Below are positions 26,432-32,872 of a DNA stretch of 64,000 nucleotides, piece after piece. Below the pieces are notes generated by a model. The model was not told where the DNA came from. It saw only the letters and a program-made list of their open reading frames with translations, and ran no database searches. The DNA is taken from assembly GCA_023701285.1 (NCBI GenBank), contig JAMPXH010000004.1:1-64000 (forward strand), given 5' to 3'. The first letter of the stretch is position 1. Every line of letters starts with the position of its first letter. The translations under genes were made by a program, and so were the position numbers. The stretch comes from Candidatus Didemnitutus sp. (GTDB lineage Bacteria > Verrucomicrobiota > Verrucomicrobiia > Opitutales > Opitutaceae).

Positions 26432-26819
26432 GGGAAAAGGAGGAAAATGGGATGGGAATGCGCGAGGCGCGTCGGTTTTCACCGGCGGGTCTCCTGGAAG
26501 TGCGACGTTAACCGTTGGGTTCGGTAACCGTCAGGCCAGGCAGCCCGCGTCGGTAAGTTTTTTGACCCAAATGGACGCGCGCGGGCACTGCTGCAGCGAT
26601 TGCTGCAGACCAAAGCACATGACGGCCTTCGTGAACGAAGTGCCGCCGAAGCTGCGATGGACTGGAGTGGCCGGGGCCATGGATGATGGAGATTTGAAAG
26701 ATGCACAGGGGCACCGGTTCAACAAGTGCTTTCATCAGCCGGAACCGTGCCAACCGCTGCTATGACGCATACGCACAGGCCGCTTGCGCCGGGTTTTCGC
26801 TTCCGGCACCGTGCGCGGC
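26432..26819. other. Non-coding stretch, somewhat lower GC
   Basis: About 390 nt between Hsp20 and the MazG-like gene. Small overlapping ORFs on both strands (plus strand ending 26765, minus strand 26508-26753) show no convincing starts or motifs. Contains repeated CTGCAG-bearing units. It may hold the two divergent promoters and a decayed sequence. Confidence 0.45.
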
Positions 26820-27194
26820 ATGACTCCGATGCAGGATGCGACAACCACAGTGGCGGCTTTGCGTGAGCGGGTGATGACCTTCGCCCGCGAGCGGGAGTGG
26901 GAGCAGTTCCACTCGCCGAAGAACCTCAGCATGGCGCTCGCGGCGGAGGCCGGCGAGCTGATGGAGCATTTTTTGTGGACGGAGTCCGCCGCCTCGCAGG
27001 CGGTCGTGCGCGAGCCGGCGAAGCGCGAGGAAATCGCCGACGAGATCGCCGACGTCGTGATTTACGCTCTCGAGTTCGCCAACATCAGCGGCCTCGATCT
27101 CGCCGCCGCCATCGAGGCGAAGCTGGCGAAGAACGCCGCCAAATACCCGGTCGAAAAGGCGCGCGGCAACGCGAAGAAATACACGGAGCTGTAG
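26820..27194 (+). CDS. MazG-like nucleotide pyrophosphohydrolase
   Basis: Protein of 124 aa in the all-alpha NTP-PPase superfamily (RS21-C6/dCTPase-like). Motifs are REREWEQFHSPKNLSMALAAEAGELMEHF (first ExxE pair) and EEIADEIADVVIYALEFAN (second acidic motif), with KLAKNAAKYPVEKARGNAKKY at the C-terminus. It probably removes non-canonical dNTPs such as modified dCTP. Start at MTPMQDAT; a second ATG three codons later is possible. The stop codon abuts a large inverted repeat. Confidence 0.9.
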   Translation: MTPMQDATTTVAALRERVMTFAREREWEQFHSPKNLSMALAAEAGELMEHFLWTESAASQAVVREPAKREEIADEIADVVIYALEFANISGLDLAAAIEAKLAKNAAKYPVEKARGNAKKYTEL

Positions 27195-27350
27195 GATTTT
27201 CGATTTTCGAGGCTCGATTTTCCATTGCCGGGCGAAACGCGCGAAGAACACACGGTGCGCTTAATTTCCGCCCAGAATCGTCCGCGCAACGGCGCACAGC
27301 TGCCGCGCTCGCCGCTCAATCGAAAATCGAGACTCAAAAATCGAAAATCC
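27194..27350. repeat. 157-bp inverted-repeat element
   Basis: Two 34-bp arms (27194-27227 and 27317-27350) are inverted copies agreeing at 31 of 34 positions; each is built of GATTTTCGA-type units in an otherwise very GC-rich setting. They enclose 89 nt with no ORF. The structure resembles a MITE-like or REP/BIME-type mobile repeat lying between the MazG-like and FmdB-like genes. Confidence 0.75.
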
Positions 27351-27360
27351 GTCCGCGCCG

Positions 27361-27615
27361 TCACGGCGCGGGGATTCTCGGCCCCGCGTGACACGCGCAA
27401 CCCGGCGCGCAGGGTGCGGCCGGCGCGGAGGACACCGCGGATTTTTCCGCGCCCACGCCCATCAGGCCGTAGCCGCCGGAAATCACGCGGCGCACGCGCG
27501 CGCCGGTCTGCGGGTCGCGCGTGAGCGGGGAGTCCTTCATGCTCTGCACCACCTCGAAACGGCGCGGGGACTCGCCGGGTTGTTCGGGAATGGTTTCGTA
27601 GATGTAGGTGGCCAT
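27361..27615 (-). CDS. FmdB-like small regulatory protein
   Basis: Protein of 84 aa with the FmdB-type layout: MATYIYETIP, FEVVQSMKDSPLTRDPQTG and VRRVISGGYG. Usual FmdB proteins carry two CxxC knuckles of a zinc ribbon near the N-terminus; here the N-terminal cysteines are missing and cysteines appear only at the C-terminus (APCAPGCACH). Many Verrucomicrobia and related bacteria have such variants; function unknown. Confidence 0.78.
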   Translation of the reverse strand: MATYIYETIPEQPGESPRRFEVVQSMKDSPLTRDPQTGARVRRVISGGYGLMGVGAEKSAVSSAPAAPCAPGCACHAGPRIPAP

Positions 27616-27706
27616 GCGGAAGCTTCGAGGCGTAGGGAATGGCGGAGCGGGGCGAAGGCAAGCCCGCACCCGGTGCGCGCCGCGGCCTTGGGCGCCGCGC
27701 TCGTGC

Positions 27707-29476
27707 TCACGGCGCAGCGGGCGGCGCGGCACGAACCGCCCCATCAGGCAGCGGCGCCTCGGGATCGGGATTGAAGACCACCTTGATCTGCACGACATGG
27801 ACGATGCGATGGTCCGCGGGGACGCCCGGCGCGTATTGCCAGCGCTGGATCGCATCAAGTGCGGCTTCATCGAACGCCGGATGGGTCGAGCGGATCACCT
27901 TGGGCACGCGCACCGCTCCAGTCCGGTCGACACCGAACTCGACCACGACTTCGCCCGTGGCGCGGACGGCGTGGAGATAGGTCGGATAGACCGGGGCAAT
28001 TAAATCCATCAGCTCGGGCGCGGGCAGCGCGGGGTCGACGGTCGTGGCTGACGCGGGCAGGCGCAAGATCGACTCAGGTGCGAGGAGGATGTCTTCATCG
28101 GTCAGGCTGAAGTGGATGGAGATCCGCGTGCGAGTGTTCACCGCGCGACCGTGCTTGTATCCCGGGATGAAGCGCCAAGCCATCACGGCTTTCTTCGCCT
28201 CCTCCTCGAAGCCGGGATGCGTCGAGCCGACCACGCGCGGCTCCCGCACGGCACCGTTGGCATCGACGACAAATTCGAGATCCACCGATCCCTCGAAGCC
28301 CAAATCGCGCAGCGCAGCCGGGTAAACCGGGCGTGGTTGGTATTGCACGCGCGGGGTGGCGCGGGTCTCGCTTCCGGAGAGTTCGGCGGCGACGGGACTG
28401 ATCTCCGGTGCGCTTTCGGGAATCGGCGCGGGCTGGGACGCTTTCGCGCGGGCGATGCGGAGCGCTTCGCCGCTGGAGTCGAACTTGCGGATGCGGTCCT
28501 CGGTGGCCGGGTGGGTGCTGACGTAGGAGAAATCCTGCGCGCCCGGCTCGTGCACCGCTTCGATCTTGGCCAGGATCATCGCGAGCGGTTTGGTATCCAT
28601 CCCGGCGAGCCGCAAGGTCTCCGCCGCGTAATCGTCCGCCTCATGCTCGAAGGCGCGTGAGTAGCCCTTTTGCAGGAGCACGAAGGGAATCGTGCTGGCG
28701 AACGTCGTGAGGGTGGAGAGGTCGCCCGTGACGGTGGTCACGATGAGGAGTGCGGCGGATCCGTGCAGCACCGATTGCAGGCCGTGGCGCAGCTGCCAAT
28801 GCGCCATCTCGTGGGCGCAGACCGCGGCGAGTTCGTCGTCCGTCGCCATGTGCACGAGGGCGTCGGAGAACACGATCGTGCCTCCGGGCAAGGCGAACGC
28901 GTTGGGGAACCGGCCCATCGAACGGAATTGCAGCGTCGGCTGCGTCGTCAGTCCGCGCGCCGCGGCCATGCGCTGCAGCTGGCGGGAGACGCGCGCCCGC
29001 TCGCCCAAGGGCAGCGCGGAGGGCGCGAGCCAGGCGTCGAGCGTGCGCAGCGAGACCTCGCCGGCCTGGCGCTCGATGTGTTCGGGCACCTGCCGGGCGG
29101 CGTGGCGCACCGCCACGGGCAGGCCGAGCCAGAGCGTGAGGACGACACCGAGCACGAGCAGCACGGTGGCGGCCACGGCGACGCGGGTGCGCTGCTCGAG
29201 CCAGTGCACGCACGCGTTCAACCGGCCGGGACGCGTGCAACGCAGCAGGGCGTCCACTGCGTCGTTGTCGTCTGTCTGGATCGTCTCGCCGTCCGGGAGA
29301 TAGAGTTGCCGCGGCAGCTGCGCCAGGCGGTCGCTGGCCCGCACGAAGCGCAGCGGGATGACGCGCGGTTCGTCGAGACCGTGCAGTTCGAGGTTCAGCC
29401 CGTCGCCCGTCAGCTCGACGGGTCGGGCGGCGAGGTTGCGACCGCTGAAATGGATGCCGGCGAAGTGCAGATTCAT
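27707..29476 (-). CDS. M48 family metallopeptidase fused to two TonB C-terminal domains
   Basis: Protein of 589 aa. A short N-terminal domain is followed by a TM helix (about 100-120, VAVAATVLLVLGVVLTLWLG), an M48 peptidase domain with zinc motif HEMAHWQLRHG and downstream AFEHEADDYAAE, and two tandem TonB-C-type domains (YPAALRDLGFEGSVDLEFVV and YPTYLHAVRATGEVVVEFGV). The peptidase probably acts in the periplasm on envelope proteins. Its ATG overlaps the stop of the YjgN-like gene by 4 nt. The combination of protease and paired TonB-C domains is unusual. Confidence 0.9.
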   Translation of the reverse strand: MNLHFAGIHFSGRNLAARPVELTGDGLNLELHGLDEPRVIPLRFVRASDRLAQLPRQLYLPDGETIQTDDNDAVDALLRCTRPGRLNACVHWLEQRTRVAVAATVLLVLGVVLTLWLGLPVAVRHAARQVPEHIERQAGEVSLRTLDAWLAPSALPLGERARVSRQLQRMAAARGLTTQPTLQFRSMGRFPNAFALPGGTIVFSDALVHMATDDELAAVCAHEMAHWQLRHGLQSVLHGSAALLIVTTVTGDLSTLTTFASTIPFVLLQKGYSRAFEHEADDYAAETLRLAGMDTKPLAMILAKIEAVHEPGAQDFSYVSTHPATEDRIRKFDSSGEALRIARAKASQPAPIPESAPEISPVAAELSGSETRATPRVQYQPRPVYPAALRDLGFEGSVDLEFVVDANGAVREPRVVGSTHPGFEEEAKKAVMAWRFIPGYKHGRAVNTRTRISIHFSLTDEDILLAPESILRLPASATTVDPALPAPELMDLIAPVYPTYLHAVRATGEVVVEFGVDRTGAVRVPKVIRSTHPAFDEAALDAIQRWQYAPGVPADHRIVHVVQIKVVFNPDPEAPLPDGAVRAAPPAAP

Positions 29477-30636
29477 AGGCCGAGGTCGATGCCGGCGAAT
29501 TCCGCCGCGGTTTCGCCGAAGGCGCTGCCGGTCTCCCGGCCGAGCCGCTCGATCCGCTCGATCGGGCCGGCGGGGAGGAAATGCAGCCGGCTGAGCGCGA
29601 AGCGCGCGGAGCGCACCTGCGCCCACGGATAGAGCAGGCCGGCCGTGGCGATGATCGCTCCGAGATTCGTCATCTGCAGCCGCACCCAGCCGCCGACGGG
29701 CAGGTCGGCGTGGAAGCGGTGGGCGTCGAGCTGCGTGTGGTTCCAGACGTAGTTGAAGAGCCGCGCGTAGATGTAGTGCTTCGCAAGGTAGAGCATGCCG
29801 CCGTAGACGGCGAAGAAAGGCAGCAGGTCGGTGAACGTCGCGACCTTGGCACCGCGGGCCGCCATCGAGAGCGACATGAACGTTCCCCCGGCAATCATGG
29901 CGCCGAGGACGAGCGAGCCGCCGACAAGATAGGCGGTGTAGAACGGCCCGGCGCGGCCTTGGAAGTTGAAATACGCGTTGCCGAGCCGGTGGCTGCCGAT
30001 GACGAATTGCCGGCGGTTGCGGATCCACGCCGGGTAGAAGACGCCGAGCGTCAGGATCACGAAGAGGAACTGCCCGAGGTAAGTCATGGCCGTCCACCCG
30101 TAGGTCTGCCGGCAGTAGAAACGCATGCCGCGGTAACTCGTGTTGTGGGCGTTGAAGGCGAGCGAGCGCGCCACGACCCACGGCAGCAGCACCAAGCCGA
30201 GGCCGATCGCGCCGAAGCGCACCATCGGATAGACCTCGCCGAAAATCGCATAGGCGAGGAAGAGCACCACCACGATCAGGTTGCCCGCGAGGATGCCCCG
30301 CGGATCGGCGCGGTAATCGAAACGATGGCCCATCAGCTCGGTGTTGCCGCGGAGGTAGCGGCGTTTGCGGACCTTGGCCCAGGCGGCGAAGATGCCGAGC
30401 GTCAGGAGCGTCAGCAGTGTGTTGACGATCCAGATGCGGAAATATTCCCACGTGTCGCCATGGAAAATGAAGGGCTGCGGCTCGGGCCGCTTCGGCGATT
30501 CCGGCACGATGGGCGGCGGCTCGTCCGCGAGCGGCGGCGGCGGAGCGGACTCGGCGGCATCAACGGCAGGCGGGGCGACCGGCGATGTGCTCTCGGTGGG
30601 CTCGGGGACGGGAGAAGAGGCTTCGGATTCGGGCAT
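29473..30636 (-). CDS. YjgN family (DUF898) membrane protein
   Basis: Protein of 387 aa. A Pro/Glu-rich cytoplasmic leader of about 55 residues precedes FIFHGDTWEYFRIWIVNTLLTLLTLGIF, the DUF898 hallmark, and about six TM helices with repeats of the type GVFYPAWIRNRRQFVIGSHRLG. DUF898 genes commonly stand next to an M48 peptidase, as here, with a 4-nt overlap, suggesting that the two work as a unit at the inner membrane. The biochemical role is unknown. Confidence 0.9.
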   Translation of the reverse strand: MPESEASSPVPEPTESTSPVAPPAVDAAESAPPPPLADEPPPIVPESPKRPEPQPFIFHGDTWEYFRIWIVNTLLTLLTLGIFAAWAKVRKRRYLRGNTELMGHRFDYRADPRGILAGNLIVVVLFLAYAIFGEVYPMVRFGAIGLGLVLLPWVVARSLAFNAHNTSYRGMRFYCRQTYGWTAMTYLGQFLFVILTLGVFYPAWIRNRRQFVIGSHRLGNAYFNFQGRAGPFYTAYLVGGSLVLGAMIAGGTFMSLSMAARGAKVATFTDLLPFFAVYGGMLYLAKHYIYARLFNYVWNHTQLDAHRFHADLPVGGWVRLQMTNLGAIIATAGLLYPWAQVRSARFALSRLHFLPAGPIERIERLGRETGSAFGETAAEFAGIDLGL

Positions 30637-30702
30637 GCGGCAGCGACGAAGAATGATTGGCCCGCAGCGCAGAGCTTCCTCCGCCCGGCGGGTGCGGGCA
30701 AA

Positions 30703-31608
30703 CTATTTCAAGTCCGCGCGCAATTCCTCCGGCGTGCGGCCTTGCTCACGCAGGGCGCGCAGCGACAGCGCGTCGTGACGCTTCGCGAGGCGCACGCCGT
30801 GATCGTCGGTCACGAGCGGACAATGATAGAATGCGGGCGCGGCGTGACCGAGGGCGCGGAAGAGGAGGAGTTGGCGGAAGGTGGATTTGATGAGGTCGGC
30901 GCCGCGCACGACTTCCGTGATGCCGAGTGCAGCGTCGTCCACCACGCTGGCGAGCTGGTAGCTCGGCAGGTCGTCCTTCCGCCAGACGAGAAAATCGCCG
31001 AAATCGCGCCCCGCCACGGCACGTTGTTCGCCGAAGTGACCGTCGGTGAACGCGAGCGTCTCGCCGTCGGGCACGCGGAAGCGCCAGTTGTGCCCAGGGA
31101 AGGGCCACGTCGCGCGGCGGTCGCGTTCGGCCGGCGGCAGGTTCTCGGGACGGCAGGTGCCGGGGTAGTGGGGCTCGTCGTCGAACGTGGGAGCGGTTGC
31201 GGTAGCGCCGGTCCGCCGGTCGGAGACCGGCGCTACGTGAGTTGGCGTCCCTTCGTGCGGAGCGCTGATGGCGGCAGCGACGTCCTTGCGCGAACAGGTG
31301 CACGGGTAGACGAGGCCACCGGCGTGCAGCTGCGCGAGGGCGGCGCGATAGAGCGGCAGGCGTTCGCTTTGGGTGATGACCGGCTCGCGCCACGTGAGAC
31401 CGAACCAGCGGAGATCTTCGATCATCGCGGCGACGAACTCCGGCCGGCAGCGCGCGCGGTCGAGGTCGTCGTTGCGCAGGAACAGTTCGCCGTGCGCGGC
31501 CTGGGTCCGCTGCTGCGCGACCCAAAACGTGCGCGCGTGGCCCAAGTGCAGGTAGCCCGTGGGCGAAGGGGCGAGGCGGCCGCGGTAAGGAGAAGGCGAG
31601 TTAACCAC
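30703..31608 (-). CDS. gluQ: Glutamyl-Q tRNA(Asp) synthetase
   Basis: Protein of 301 aa, a truncated GluRS-like enzyme without anticodon-binding domain that glutamylates queuosine in tRNA-Asp. It has the class I HIGH-like LAPSPTGYLHLGH, zinc ligands in YPCTCSRKD and YPGTCRP, and the KMSKS-equivalent GVRLAKRH. The start is assigned to a GTG just before NSPSPYRGRLAPSPTG; the upstream ATG at 31671 would run through a palindromic repeat. About 20 extra residues between APHEG and DDEPHYPGTC come from an in-frame palindromic repeat (see findings). Confidence 0.9.
   Translation of the reverse strand: MVNSPSPYRGRLAPSPTGYLHLGHARTFWVAQQRTQAAHGELFLRNDDLDRARCRPEFVAAMIEDLRWFGLTWREPVITQSERLPLYRAALAQLHAGGLVYPCTCSRKDVAAAISAPHEGTPTHVAPVSDRRTGATATAPTFDDEPHYPGTCRPENLPPAERDRRATWPFPGHNWRFRVPDGETLAFTDGHFGEQRAVAGRDFGDFLVWRKDDLPSYQLASVVDDAALGITEVVRGADLIKSTFRQLLLFRALGHAAPAFYHCPLVTDDHGVRLAKRHDALSLRALREQGRTPEELRADLK
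31202..31236. repeat. REP-like palindrome inside gluQ
   Basis: GTAGCGCCGGT and ACCGGCGCTAC form a perfect 11-bp inverted repeat around a 13-nt loop, wholly inside the GluQRS reading frame between its two zinc-ligand motifs. The reading frame is kept. Confidence 0.75.
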
Positions 31609-31703
31609 GAATGCATACGAATAGATAGGAACGGGACGCGAACCACAGAAAATTGTCCGCCAAGCGGACATTGAATTCGGGTGCTTTCGTGTTCATTCGT
31701 GGT
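31604..31703. repeat. Palindromic intergenic element between gluQ and LOG gene
   Basis: The ends are imperfect inverted copies beginning ACCACGAATG (plus strand at 31604, minus strand at 31703), and the centre holds a perfect hairpin TGTCCGC-CAA-GCGGACA at 31654-31670. The element fills the whole divergent intergenic space and overlaps the gluQ start region, so it must also contain or flank both promoters. Confidence 0.6.
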
Positions 31704-31711
31704 CTCTCTCC

Positions 31712-32290
31712 ATGAAATCCCTCTGCGTCTACTGTGCTTCAAGCGACCGCCTGGATCCGAAGTATGCGGCGGTGGCAGAAGCGGCCGGGCGCGCGATCGC
31801 CGCCCAGGGCTGGGCGCTCGTCTATGGCGGCGGCAAGACCGGCCTGATGGGTGCGGTCGCGCGCGGCACCAAGGCCGCTGGCGGCAAGGTCATCGGCGTC
31901 ATCCCGGAATTCATGAAGGCGCGCGAACTCGAGTTCACCGAGGCCGACGAACTCGTCTCCGTCATCACCATGCGGGAGCGCAAGACGCTCATGGAGACGC
32001 GGGCCGACGCGTTCCTCGCCCTGCCGGGCGGCTGGGGCACGCTGGAGGAATTGCTGGAGATCCTCACGCTCGCGCACCTCGAGACGCTGCACAAACCGAT
32101 CGTCATCCTGAACCAGGACGGCTACTACGACGATCTGCTGCGGCTGTTCGATCGCATCGTGGAGGAGCGGTTCATGCACGCGACCATCCGCGGGAAATAC
32201 GCCGTGGCGCGCACGGTTGAGGAAGTCTTCCCGCTGATCGAGCGCTGGCAGCACCAGCCCGGCGACGCCAAGTGGTATCAGACCCGATGA
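31712..32290 (+). CDS. LOG family protein (nucleoside monophosphate phosphoribohydrolase-like)
   Basis: Protein of 192 aa with the defining PGGWGTLEE motif and the upstream LVYGGGKTGLMG segment, plus the N-terminal VYCASSD. LOG proteins split the base from nucleoside 5'-monophosphates (cytokinin ribotides in plants; AMP in bacteria). Its stop overlaps the start of the Nudix gene (ATGA), so the two are translationally coupled, which suggests a shared role in nucleotide clean-up. Confidence 0.92.
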   Translation: MKSLCVYCASSDRLDPKYAAVAEAAGRAIAAQGWALVYGGGKTGLMGAVARGTKAAGGKVIGVIPEFMKARELEFTEADELVSVITMRERKTLMETRADAFLALPGGWGTLEELLEILTLAHLETLHKPIVILNQDGYYDDLLRLFDRIVEERFMHATIRGKYAVARTVEEVFPLIERWQHQPGDAKWYQTR

Positions 32291-32841
32291 ATCTCGACGC
32301 GACACTCGCCCTGTTGGCGCGGCATGCCGCTCGCGCGGAGACCGGCGCGGAGGCCGCGATGCTGGCAGAGTATGCGCCGTTCATCGCGGCGCATCCCGAT
32401 TGCCTCTGGCGCACCTGCCTCGACGGGCACCTCACGGCGTCCGCGTGGATCATCGATCCCGCGCGCCGAATGACTTTGCTCACGCACCACCAGAAGCTCG
32501 ACCGCTGGCTCCAACTCGGCGGGCACGTCGACGGCGAGGCGGATTTGCTCGCGGCCGCATGGCGCGAGGCCCGCGAGGAATCCGGTCTCGCGACGGTTCG
32601 CCCGGCCTCGCCCGAGATCTTCGATGTCGACCGGCACCGCATCCCGGCGCGCGGCACGGAGCCGGAACACTGGCACTTCGACGTGCGCTTCCTCTTCTTC
32701 GCCGATCCGGCCGAGGCGCTGGCGATCAGCGACGAGTCCAAGGATCTCGCGTGGGTGCCTCTGCCGGAGGTCGCCGCGCGCAATGCCTCCGAATCCCTCG
32801 CGCGCATGGTGCGCAAGACGGCCGGTTTCCCGGCGATCTGA
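32287..32841 (+). CDS. Nudix hydrolase
   Basis: Protein of 184 aa. A full Nudix box is present: GGHVDGEADLLAAAWREAREESG (G-x5-E-x7-REUxEExG). An N-terminal helical segment of about 55 residues precedes the fold. The substrate is unknown. It is coupled to the LOG gene by a 4-nt overlap and converges with the batD gene. Confidence 0.9.
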   Translation: MNLDATLALLARHAARAETGAEAAMLAEYAPFIAAHPDCLWRTCLDGHLTASAWIIDPARRMTLLTHHQKLDRWLQLGGHVDGEADLLAAAWREAREESGLATVRPASPEIFDVDRHRIPARGTEPEHWHFDVRFLFFADPAEALAISDESKDLAWVPLPEVAARNASESLARMVRKTAGFPAI

Positions 32842-32872
32842 CGGATGAACCCGGGCCGCGTTCGAGCGGCCT

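Noticed and set aside
26508-26765. Small overlapping ORFs on both strands
   Set aside because: Both strands are open over the same sequence without recognisable domains or start signals; left as non-coding.
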